Shown piece by piece: positions 45,029 through 56,134 of a DNA stretch of 64,000 nucleotides. The notes under the pieces were generated by a model that saw only the letters and a program-made list of their open reading frames with translations, ran no database searches and was not told the origin of the DNA. Position numbers and translations under genes: made by a program. Numbering within the stretch: position 1 is the first letter of the stretch; the number at the start of each line of letters is the position of its first letter. The stretch comes from Sordaria brevicollis (lineage: Eukaryota; Ascomycota; Sordariomycetes; Sordariales; Sordariaceae): assembly GCA_033439795.1 (NCBI GenBank), contig JAUTDP010000016.1, positions 744,001 through 808,000 on the forward strand, read 5' to 3'.

Positions 45029-46399
45029 GGTGGTGATGGACAAAAGTTGATGGGCACGGCATGGAGTTTCGGTTTGTTACCTTTGGCTTGCAACGGCGTT
45101 TGGGTACCGGTGTTGGGTGGCAGCATTTGCATCCTTTTCTTCTCTTCTTTCATGGTTCGATCGTTTATACCTTGGGCTCACAGCTTTAGATCTCTCGTTA
45201 AATACCCACCTTTATATACTTAATCTACTTCATACCATCACTTGTTATGCTTTCCCTGCCTTTGCCGTATTGATGTCTCTCAAACCTAGGTCTTCTCACC
45301 ACCATGGTGGGCGACGACCGAGATGGGATACCGAATTCGAGTTTGCCCCGTCCCATTTGTAACATGACCCTGAATTCTTTCCTCGCAAGAACATCGCGGT
45401 CAATCCGTCAACCACCATCCTCGTCGTTTACAATATCGATTCGTTACCTACACTTGTCCATTCCGGAGAGCATGTTCCGTTCCGATCTTCGCTGCGGCGA
45501 TGAACTCGCTTGCTGCCGACACGGCTCAATGGGCTTGCCCACAGCACGCAACCTTTGCATCGCACCGCATCGCACATCACACGGTCCCATGCCCATTTTC
45601 TGGAATTTTGGCTTCATCTGTGCATTGACTTCTTTGCTTTCAGGCGGCGACTCACGCTGTTATCGGTAACGGTCAAGGTTTTGCAGGTTTTTGCTGCATC
45701 GATGTCTCTTTTGCTGTGGAAGGAGCAATCGAGGGACTGGACCGGCCATCTGCGAATTTGAGCATAGCTCGCTCGTTCGACCACAGTCTCTCTTTCCCCA
45801 AGTGACGAACTCTCAGTTTCAAGTCCCTTCAGACCTGCAGTGGGGTGCGACAGTGGATTTCTTATCCTTCAACCCCGATCATACCTCTACCGCTCGCTTT
45901 CTCCCGTCTCGCCAGCTCGACACTATCTCCAAACCGTTTCGTTCGTCATCATGATTCGAGGAGTCGGGGCAGAGTCACGCCCTCAATGGCACACGAACTG
46001 CGACGCGACTGCACCAACCTTCTCCTTCACGCACCATTGCATCTTTTTGGAACCTCACCACCTGGACATCTATCTGTCCATGGTAGCTGGCTGGGAAAAG
46101 GATTCTCCTCAGCTGGATTGTCGGTGTACAAAAGGGCTTCAATCCTCCCACGTTGTTCCTTTCAACTTTTCTTTCCTTCTTCACTTCATCTGTTCACCAA
46201 ACAGCCTTTTACTAGCTTTTCCAGCAAAGCTCACAACTTCCACTTGGTGGTGCCCGGTATGCCATTTCTTTCAGTTTTCCACAACTTCAGTCCTTGGCAC
46301 TATCATAACCATCGACGTCGTCGGCATCGTCTTTGTCGTCGTTGTCGTCACCGTTGTCGCCATCGTCAGGCTAGCCTCAAATGGAAACTCCATCAATAT

Positions 46400-46610
46400 T
46401 TCACATCAGCACCAGTACCAGCAAAGGCACCAGCAGCAGCACTTCAGCATCATCAGCACTCAGCAATAGTACCAGCAATTGGTTAGCACCCGGGCCAGCA
46501 ATAGCATCACCAATAGCACCAGCACCTCAGAAAGCACAACCCCAGCACTCAGCACTCAGTTCTCTAGCATCAACGCCCAGCATCAATACCCAACATCAGC
46601 ACAGAGCATA
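46400..46610. repeat. CAGCAC/CAGCAT low-complexity tract
   Basis: Irregular CAGCA-based words over about 200 bases, giving a Ser/Thr/Ala-rich or Gln/His-rich translation depending on frame. No conserved domain appears in any frame. Confidence 0.6.
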
Positions 46611-47140
46611 AGCAACGGCATTGTCCCTGGTTTACTGACAACTTAACACCAACCAGCATAGGCACCGGCCCTTCAACGTGGCAACTCACGTCCATTCTCA
46701 TCGTTGTTGTACTCGATGTCCTCGTTCCAGGATTCCACCGCTCCAGCAGCCTGTTCATCTCCTCCGCTTGTTCCTCCACCTCGCTCTGGCTATCCCCTCC
46801 TCTTCCGATCCGTCGCTCTGACTCGCTCACCTCCCGCTTCCCACCTCCACGTATCCAGTCCATCTGGCCCCGAGACTCCGTGTCTTTCCCATTTCCCATA
46901 CCGTATAAGTTTCCGGTCATTGGGTTTTAGGGTTCGTTGGGATGTTTCTCCATCATTAACCCTTTTCTTAAGGTACTTCATGCGTCCACCTATTCTCACA
47001 TTAACCCTCCAACCCTGAAACCCAATGGCCCGAAACTATAACGGTGAATCTAATCCTTCTGGTCCCAACTCCCAAGTCCCAAGCCTCTTGAGGTCTCTCC
47101 ACCCAAACAACCCAATCCAGTCCCGATGACTGCCTTCCTC

Positions 47141-47184
47141 CCAAAAAGCCAGACTCACCGGTCGCCTAAAGCCAGACTCACCGG
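47141..47184. repeat. tandem 22-bp repeat
   Basis: AAAGCCAGACTCACCGG occurs twice in tandem, joined by TCGCCT. Confidence 0.8.
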
Positions 47185-48203
47185 CCGTCTACCGTAGATA
47201 GACAAACCTCGGACAATGCTGCAGATTCCAACATCAAACCAGACCTTCAACTGTGTTCTCCCTCCTTCCCATGCTTCCATTCTTCGCTTCGGTCCTTCAA
47301 ATCCTTTCGATCCTTCTCGCTCTCTATCGTCAAAGTTATTCACCTTCTTTTAGCGTTTTCCCCGCTTCGAGCGTATCCTACCATTCCTTCCAAACTTCCT
47401 TTCTTTCCAAACTTCAAAGCCTATGATGAAAAAAACAATACACAAAAAGCCACTTCATCTCGACTCAAGCCACCCCCATTCACCACCCGCTCACTATCTT
47501 TGAGGGCGCGGTTGTTGCACAGAAGTTTCCTGAGCACAAAAAGTAGTGCCTGGTGTGATGGTGCGTGTGTTTGACTCCGGGTATGACTCGATGGAGGGAC
47601 AACCTTTGGATTTGATGATGAATAGGGCAACAAGCGGTCAAGTTACCCAGGGGTCCAGGGCTATAGTTAACGGTCGTCCGGGCTGTAGTCTAGCACCCAA
47701 ACAACGTGGGTCGTGGGGTTCAAACGAGGAGATATTGAGAAAAGTCCAAGAGCCAAGTGTCCAAGTGTCGCGTTCCTAAGGGAGCAGACACATAACACTG
47801 AGCAAGCCTTAGCAGCCCCGAGAGGAGATCAGGAGAACAACACGACGGAGAGTGAGACAAGCAACAGCAGATGAGGCTCCATCTTTTCTCTGTGCGTTTA
47901 TCTTGCTTTCGTCCTTCCTCTCCTTCTCTCCTGGCGCGAGCGAGGACGGTTGTGATAGTGTGAAGTATCAATCACGAAGCCAGAAGACACTTTGGTGTTT
48001 TCTCGGTTCTGTGCTTTCATGCTTCACAGTTTCACTTCCCCCCTCGTCTAGAGCTGTGGGTCTTGGTTTGGGTTGTTGAGTTTGTTTCGCTCGTGGGATC
48101 TCCTCGGAAGAGAAGAACCCCTTGTTGGAGCAGCGCAACTTTTCCAACTAGCTCAGGTTGCTCAACGGACTCTTTGACTTTCGCTTGACATCTCCCCTAC
48201 CTG

Positions 48204-48240
48204 ACACTCCTTGGTCAAAACCGTGGTTGACCAGGAGTGT
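48204..48240. other. strong inverted repeat (hairpin)
   Basis: Arms ACACTCCTTGGTCAA (48204-48218) and TTGACCAGGAGTGT (48227-48240) pair over 14 bp with one bulged base around an 8-base loop. It sits in a region without genes. It might be a protein-binding palindrome or an RNA stem. Confidence 0.75.
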
Positions 48241-49817
48241 TGGCTCTGTTGACCGTCGTTGAAACCTGTTTCGTCATCAAATCGTTGATCGATGTGAGCC
48301 TATTCAATGGGCCGTTGATCGAAAGTTGATATCCTTGAATCCCGTCGGGAAGCGTTGTCTGTCTGGTCTAAATCAGGCAGGCAGGAGATTATCCTACGCT
48401 TGGTGGTTTCTGAGGCACTTTTACTCTTTCCCCTTTTACCTACTCCTCTTCGATTCCCTCCTTTCACTCATTCCGCTTTCTGCCAGAAGTCTGTCCAAAA
48501 CTCCATACTAGTTAGTGTGCTAATAGCAGATAACCGGACCGTCTCTCAGCCAAAACGCCGTCATCAAACCTACCTCCAAAGCAGCCTTCAACAGTCTCCA
48601 GCACACTCAAACAGGCACTTCGACCAGTCTGTTTACCAAGTCTTTGCCTTACAACCATACCAAATCTCCGTGGCTATCCCGGCTCGTTGGCCTTCCGTTC
48701 CTACCATCCACGTATCTCCCAGAAAACCTTTTGCCATCAACTAAAGACAGCCGCTAGCAATACACACCCAATAGCGTTCGAAACGGAAACAAAAAGCTGG
48801 AAAAAAACCACGGGCGAGTGGGACCCCTACGGACCGATCATAGAGCAGCGTGCTCCTAACCCATGAGCAAGCCACGCCTAAAAGAGAAAGAATGAGATAA
48901 CTGACTGGACTTAGACAAATTGAACACAACGAGTGAGTACCTAACCACAGAATATCCCATCAAGGGGAATGTCGATAGATACACCTCTCCTAGTCAGAGA
49001 GAGGCAAGGGGTCGAACACAACGAACGGGTTTATACTTTCAACCACCCACCAGTCTCACACGGAAAACAATTAACTCAATGATCGCAGGTCCTCCCGAAA
49101 ACTTTGTGCGGACATCCAGACTGGATCGAAATAAAAGGACGGGAGGGAACGGACTTTGGCATCATCCGATGATCCGAGAAACTCAAACTGGTGAAAATCC
49201 TACTAAACTCCAGACCGGACCGGAGAACTTCTACAGAAGATGATGGATGGTATTCCCAAGATTCGAAAAGTTTGTTTTGAGTTCCCACTTCCCAAGTTCC
49301 CAGTGGGACAAGTGCAACTGGGCATGCGTAAATAAGGGAGTCTGTATCAGCGGACATTTGTGGTCACTTGGCGTTCCATAAGAAGACCTCAGATGTGTCA
49401 TCTTGTTCCGATTCATGCTGTTACTTATGCTGCTTGCTTGCTATGTAAAACCCATTTCCCATGTCCAACTCCAATATGTTACAAGTACCTAAGCCAGATC
49501 CCCTTCCTGAACCCAATCCATCATATACCCTGAGCGTTTCCCAATTGTGTGTACATTGCTTATGCTTCCCTTCACCTTCCCCCTTGTTCCCCTTGTTCAA
49601 ACGAGGACCTTGCTCGCTTGATTTTGATTCTGATGCAGATGCAGATGCCAATGCTTTTCATGCTATCGCAGTCGGGTATCATCTTCATTTTCTTCTTCCT
49701 TTTCTTTCTTCTTCTCATTTGCTTTGGATGATCCAGCCCGTCTGCCAGAGACGAGTATACTTCTTCCCTCCCTCTCTCCTTCCCCATGACCCTTCACAAT
49801 CAAGAACAGGGGCAACC

Positions 49818-52570
49818 CTAATTAAACCCCCTAAACCTACCCCCCGACGGTCCCTTAACCGTAAACCTCCTCGACCTCCCCGTGCCAATATCAATCTTAC
49901 TCAACTCTTCCTCTAGACTCCCACCACCACCACCACCACCACCACCACTTATGCTTCCTCCCATACTACCATACCCACCACCACCACCACCTACCGCCCC
50001 ACCATTCATCCCTCCCCACTCATCTACTCCCCCCATCGGCGCCGTCCCCCTTCTCGTAAGACTACTACTATGTAACTGCAACGCGCCAGTCATCGTCAGT
50101 CCATCACTTCCTGTCATCGGTCCAGTAGTCGGAGGAGGGGGTAAAGCAAGCGGTACCTTTGCCGGAACGGGGGGAACGCCGCCGCCGCGGGGAGTAATAG
50201 CGCCGGGGCTGTGGCCGCCGTAGACCGGTCCACCAGCTCCTCCGGGGGAGACGTTGCCGTTTTCGGCGCCGTAGTAGTCGAATGTTGATGCTCTGGAGAG
50301 GGCACGAGGGGTAAAGTTATCCTGCTGGGAAGAGGAGGAGTAGCTGACGGTGTCGCTGCTTCTGTTATAACCCGGCTGGCTCATGCCCATGGGTCCTGCG
50401 GCGGTTATGGTATTCCTGTGGTTACGTTTCTGGAGACGGTTCCTGCTGCTGACGGTGCCGGCTACGGAGGGAGATACGGGTGGGGAGATACGTTGGGGAG
50501 TACCGTGCATGGATCGTGGCCTCTCACCGCCAGCACTGGTACCTGGACGAGAGCGGACCGTTCCTTGGTGTCCGGGCATTGGATGGGCACCGGACATGGA
50601 GGGCCGTGAGCCATGAGAGGAGCTTGGCGGAGTGGTCTTCTTGGGTTCGGGTTCGGGAGCCCAGGATTCCATGGGGAGATGGTCGGATGGATCGACTTCC
50701 TTGCCGTCGTGGGTGATGATCTTGCCGCTGGCTTCGTTGTAGTCGGCGCGGCCGATGTTGTCGGATGAAACCGTTGGGTTGAGGGCATCGTAGGAGTCAG
50801 GACCGAAGGGGACGCCAGATAGACGGCGCTCTTCAACTGGTGGAGGGGCGGGGCTGACGGATTTGCGTTTGATGGTGTGTTGCCGTGGGTCTGGGCTGCG
50901 ACTCGGCATTGGGCTTGGGTCACGACGCACTGGTGGGTTGGGCGAGTAAGATCGTTGATTCATGGCCATGTTGTGGTTAGGAGTGGTTGGTGGCGGCACA
51001 TCCTGGTAGCCTCCGGGGCTTCTGCTGTGAGGGTATTGTTGAACAGGTGGCTGATATGGAGGAACTGGAGAGCGGTCACGAGGTTGTTGCTGGTAGTTGT
51101 TTCCAACTTGAGTGTCTATGGGCTGAGTGTACCGTCGTGGATTCTTGTCTTGGTACACACGCTCCGTGATCTCCTGAGCAATACTAGGATCGATGCCGGG
51201 GACCAAGGAAACGGGCACTGGAGGTGGTTGATAGCTTTCAGTGTGATCCTCATACCCACCCTGGTACTGACTCCTCTGGTCGGCTTGCTGGGGATAATGT
51301 GACAGCGAACTCTCAGAGTGTCTACCATATGCCATGCCATACCCGTTAGGATCCGGCCGTCGATATTGGTCTCCATTAGGCTGCCCATATCCATTTCGGC
51401 CCCTCATCGAGCTATTAGCTGACCCGGGCACCAGCACATCGGGAAGATCATAGGGATCATGGTTCACGTCAAACGTGGAAGAATGCCGTGGAGGAGCCGG
51501 CTGGTCTCCATTGGAGTAGTGTTGGCCGGTAGGAGCCGCAGGAGCCGAGTCATAACCCCTGTACTGCGGACGTCCCGGATAAGCTATTGAGTTTGTTTGG
51601 CGATGTGCCTCATTTCTGAGGACATCTTGCCGCATGTTTAGTGGCATGCCGTTTCCTGACTGATCATAGCCGTTTTGATATCCATTCGCTGTCGGGGCAC
51701 TGCCATTCCTACTTCGGTGAGCCGGCGGAGGTGGAGGACGGTCTCCTTCAAAGCCTCTTGGGCCTTCGTCTAACGAAGGAAGATCATATTGACCAGGTTG
51801 TTGGTATTGTGGAGGAGCGTTCCACTGTTGTTGCTGCGGCTGTTGCTGATAGCGCGCAGCATGAGGGTTGTTGTACTCGAGTTGCTGAAGAGGTGATTGG
51901 TTTGGAATGTAGGGCCCATCTGCAGATGGTGCTGGTAGTGGCCGGCGCTTGGGTACGCCTCTCGGGCCCGGACCTGGCACTACGGCTGAAGGAATATGCT
52001 GCTCGACGGCATGTTGTTGTCGTTGCTTCGCGGGAGCTTTTTCGGGTTTCGGCCGGTGATCGTAGTAGGTAAGCTCTACCCGGACCTCGCCAGCGTACTT
52101 GCCCCTAGACTGTAACTGGTGCCACTCGTCAATCTGACCACCTTGTTGGGCCAGAAGGTCTTGGATATCGATCCATGCCTCGCCAATTAACTCGTTCTTC
52201 TTGTCGTCGTTGAAAACGGATATCTTGACCTGGTAGTAATCGGGGGAATCGCAGACGGTGAATCGGAGTTCCTGGTCCCTGCAACACGGCGGATCGGTGT
52301 TAGACGTGATTGGTGTCTATTGGGGGAATATGCAGCAACGTACCATCTGGGGGTCTGGCCGCCGCGGATGTCGGTAGTGGTCTTCTTTGATTCCTTTCCA
52401 AGACGTGCAGTACAGTAGGGGTCCTGCTTGCCAATGGTCTTGAGATTGGGCAGGTTCTTTGCGCGATCCACCACGAGGACGAGAGTACCAATCGGTGGGC
52501 CGTCGGTGGTTGTGTCGGCGTAGAGAGTGCCGTTGGGGATAACGAACGACTCGTGTACTTTGGTAGGCAT
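49818..52570 (-). CDS. C2-domain cytokinesis protein, Inn1/Fic1-like
   Basis: Exons 52570-52344 and 52278-49818 join in phase 2 over a 65-nt intron (GTACGT, CTAAC, CAG) to give 895 aa. Residues about 20-140 are a C2 domain: GTLVLVVDRAKNLPNLKTIGKQDPYC, then R-G-G-Q-T-P-R-W-D-Q-E-L-R-F, KISVFNDDKKNELIGEAWIDI and GEVRVELTYY. The remaining 750 residues are disordered, rich in Pro, Gln, Ser and Gly with many P-x-x-P motifs, and end in a poly-Gly stretch and a short conserved-looking tail (EEELSKIDIGTGRSRRFTVKGPSGGRF). This layout matches yeast Inn1 and fission yeast Fic1, which act with the actomyosin ring and SH3 proteins in septation; orthology is inferred from architecture and the C2 sequence. 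Action is expected at the septum and plasma membrane. Confidence 0.8.
49918..49995 (-). repeat. poly-Gly coding microsatellite
   Basis: CCA/CCACC units on the plus strand encode poly-Gly near the C-terminus of the C2-domain protein; length polymorphism between strains would be expected. Confidence 0.8.
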
Positions 52571-55500
52571 CTTGTCGGCGTTTGTGGTGTTGTTGGAGGT
52601 GCGGGTTACAGTCGCCGACAGGAAGGCTGTGTCATAACCTGGTCATATAACTGTCGGCGTGAGATTGTTGGAATGTTTACTCGGGAAGGTTTCGACTTTC
52701 TTTGTGTGGTCTGGGTTTTGTTGGTTGGCGCGGCGCGGGTTCTTTTTGGTGTTCTCGTTGTTGGTGTATACAAGCTACTGACGGCTTCTTTTCTGATTTC
52801 TCCCTTGCGTCACAATGAGGGATGATGGGACAGTCTAGCGATCGTTGGTGCCGGTGTGATAACGATTGAAGGGCGGCGCAATGGTATAATAGGTAGTGTG
52901 TAGGTCGAAAAGAGAGAAAGAGTAGGTAAGAAAAGACGGAAGAGTTGAAGGTCACTCGGTGTTGTGAGTAGGTTTAGACGTGGGCTTCAAACTTGTTTTG
53001 GGAAGAGAACGAGACGAGCGATGGACGGGCACTGCCTTGTTTGGCCAAGACACCAACCAACAACACAACCCACGTTTGTAAGTCTATCGATTGTTGAACA
53101 TATAAAGCAGCCAGGCTCTGAAATTTCGGGTACCGAGGAAAGTTGCGCGGACCAGATGCGTGCAGATAGTCGGTGTTCTTGAAGAGAAGAAGAAGGAAAG
53201 AAGGACGACGACTGGCAGACAGAAATCAATTGGGAAAGAGAGGAAGGAACGGCAGCAAATGGCGTCGTAAACAGACGCCGCAGCAAGCAGGAACCACCAA
53301 AAAGATCCGCAGCGGGATGTAAGCCCAGACCAGCAAAATAGTGGATCCCTGCCTGCGTCCCTGTCCTCGACCGCCGTCCGCTTTGAGCGAGGTCTCCACT
53401 ATCTTGTAGTGCATAAACACTAAAAATCCCCGACCGCCCTTAACACTCGATATTATTTCCGGTTTTATATCTTGTTGCAGAGTTGCGGTGCGGCTATCCT
53501 TGAAAGATATCGTTTTTCATGAGATTATGAAGAGGAGAGACTCGAAAGGTACAGTTCATGCTGCTTATATATGCGGTGGTTGGTGGATCTTTGTGTACCT
53601 ACACCTGCACTAACAAATACGCCTATGGAAGAGCTGTCCCTGCCTTACAAGGGCCACTGAACATCAAGGGCTCACCACCACTCAACCAGACTTGCAGGCC
53701 TTGGTTTCAGATTCTAGCGTTGGACTTTTTGAGGTGGCTGGCATCCGGAAACGGACATGCGACCACAGCATCGCGTTCCGAGGACTCACCAAAAGGGAGG
53801 ATGAAAAAAAGGTAACAAAGTGTCATTGCATCCCGCTTCCCGAGATCATCATCCATCCCATCTTTTTCCTACTTGGACCTTGTTACACACACCTGCTATC
53901 TACAGTAGCTGGTCTGGATGTTGAGCCTCTCCTTCATCAACACTGAGAGTTCATCACCACGAACCATGATTTGCATGTCTGACTTTCGACATCCACGACT
54001 GGTCAACCCCTGGCGACAACAAAGATGGTGTGCTGACTGTGGATGTGGCGGGCTGTACCTGACAGGATACAGGATAGGTACAGGCTGACGTGAGGCTTGA
54101 GAGGCTTGGTTGTCGCTTTGATGATGACGCGCTGAAATTGGAGCTTATAAGTGGCTGCCTTGTTGCTTCGCTCCAGAGAGCTTCCAGAACCCGGTTCTTC
54201 ACAGGATTTCCGTTGTCTCTCTTTCATCATTTTCATTCCAGTGTTTCTTCTTCCTTTGTTCCCATCCAGGAACACTTTATCTTCTCATTTTCTACTGCTA
54301 ACGTCAACATTTTTGTGACTTGCTAAAGCTACGCGAGCTGTCCATCTCAGCTGAACTTCTTCACCATCCGAGGTCAACAACCGAACGTCAAAATACCCGA
54401 GCAAGGCCATTCCCCGCTCTTCGGCTTGACAACCGCCCTGCCCTGCCCTGGCGATGCCCTGGCATTATTGGCGACCTTGCTCAGCCGAAACCGCAAAAGT
54501 CAACTGCCATTGGTGCTGAAGCGAGCGCCTTGCTAGGTCTAGGTCTATGGCGAGGGGGCCTTGTAGCCCCGCTATCATGACGGCCCCTGGAGCTCACAAC
54601 CCTGGCCTCGACGACGTCACATTGGAGACACTAATTGTAGCTTCAAGCTTGGACGGCTCATTCTCTTGAGATCAGATGAATCGGTGGTGAACTTGAGAAT
54701 GGCTTCAATTGACTCAACGAGACCAGTACGTCTCGATCTTCTTGCCGGCGTCTTCATGCAAGGGACTCTCTGCAGGAAAAGGTTAATCTGTCGGCAGGTC
54801 AAACGTGCCTGCTTGTCGGCCCCTGCTTCTAGCTGTGCGTTACCCGGATGTGCAGCAAGGATGGACCAACAGCTTCGGGACTTGCTCTCGTGGGGGGGGG
54901 AACCGCTGTGAAAAGTTACATGTATGCCAAAAGATTGATTGATATGGAATTGATCTGCCAATTTGCCGTCCTTGATCTGGCCTCAAAGGTAGCTTTGGGT
55001 TGCAGGCGAGTGTCCTATCGGGTAAGATCAGGAAACAGGCCGCCATCTGTGAAACTGAAATCTCACGACTGTTGAGAAACCAGGCTCATTTGTAAACTGC
55101 TCGCCTGTTTAGTACAGCTTATTAGAGTCTCATATGGTTGAAAAGGGTGACAAGAGACTGCGAGCGGACAACAAGGGTCACTAGACATCCTGTGGCCACC
55201 ACTTTCGGCTCGCTGTTGGAAGACAACAACTGAAAATCGCCCGAATTGAATTTCGCCGATGGTCCTGTCGAGAAGGAACAGGTACTAATCTTGTTCACCA
55301 CATTTTGGTGTTCCAGCCAGTTAGCATGACGCATGGGATGCTTTGACTTACATAGGTACTCATCATCAGAGATGAAACTCGGCAGTCATTCTTCATCCGC
55401 TCAGGTTCAGGAGGAATGTACGACAAAGACGTGGGCGTTGTAGAGGTCTTATACACGCACCATCTCGTCCGCGCGGCTGAGGCAGCCCACGATGGTACCT

Positions 55501-55734
55501 GAAGATCTCGACCTATGCAGCGCCGTGGGAAGGAGTTGATGCGGCTGTAAAGTCGTGAGGCTCAAGTCTAGGGTCAGTCTCCTTGGGCCGGCTAGAGGAA
55601 ACATCGACCATGAATGCGGTGAAGATGCCCTATCCTGATTTGCTCAACACTCCAGAGAGGCAGCCAGGTCTTCAAACATTGCTCGAACGAGGAATTTTCG
55701 CCGAAAAATAGTGGCTTGCCAAGTCAAGATGTAG
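52571..55734. other. intergenic region
   Basis: Promoter side of the C2-domain gene followed by about 2.5 kb without a credible frame. A run of G (about 54892-54901) is the only low-complexity element of note. No gene is supported. Confidence 0.45.
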
Positions 55735-56134
55735 AGCTGGACGCGGAAATCTTGGATGCATAGGGTCATTTTCTTACGCACATAGGGTAAAACTTCCTTC
55801 CGGTAGCCATTCCGCCGGAGTCAACCGCTCAAAAAAAGGGAATGCATCGCCCTAAATTCGGGATTTTGAGCGTCTCTTTCAATTCCTTTGAAACGGCTTG
55901 GTGAAATTCTGAAGCCATTCCATCAAAAGACCAATAAACCAAAAAGCGAAGCCGTTCAGTTGTTGGAACCACGAGAGAGGACCCCCTCGTAAAAGCGCAC
56001 TTACAATTTGGGGGACGGGAGTTGGGGCTTGGCGCGATTGGGAGTTAGAGATTGGTTAGAATACCTAGAAAAGTGGGTTTACCCTATGTGCGCAAGAAAA
56101 TCACCCTATGTATCCAAGAATTTCGAGCTGGACG
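55735..56134. mobile_element. Mutator-type (MULE) MITE with 9-bp target duplication
   Basis: A 382-bp element (55744-56125) is flanked by a perfect 9-bp direct repeat AGCTGGACG (55735-55743 and 56126-56134). Its ends are inverted repeats of about 50 bp: CG(G/A)AA then TCTTGGAT(G/A)CATAGGGT, then ATTTTCTT(A/G)CGCACATAGGG, with about 44 of 50 positions matching. CATAGGGT occurs twice within each arm. There is no transposase and no long reading frame, so it is non-autonomous. A 9-bp duplication with long inverted ends indicates the Mutator superfamily. It shows no obvious RIP decay. Confidence 0.88.

Larger units (their letters stand above)
44986..49817. other. long intergenic region with low-complexity tracts
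   Basis: No supported gene. It holds GGGGGAT tandem units at about 44999-45028, GTC/CGT triplets at about 46315-46375, a CAGCA(C/T)-rich tract at about 46400-46610, a tandem 22-bp repeat at 47141-47184, a strong hairpin at 48204-48240 and GATGCA units near 49636. A long untranslated leader or non-coding RNA could lie here, but nothing proves it. Confidence 0.4.

Noticed and set aside
47640..47735. tRNA-like GGGTTCAAACG box with upstream GGCTGTAGTCTAGC
   Set aside because: No acceptor or anticodon stem could be formed around it.
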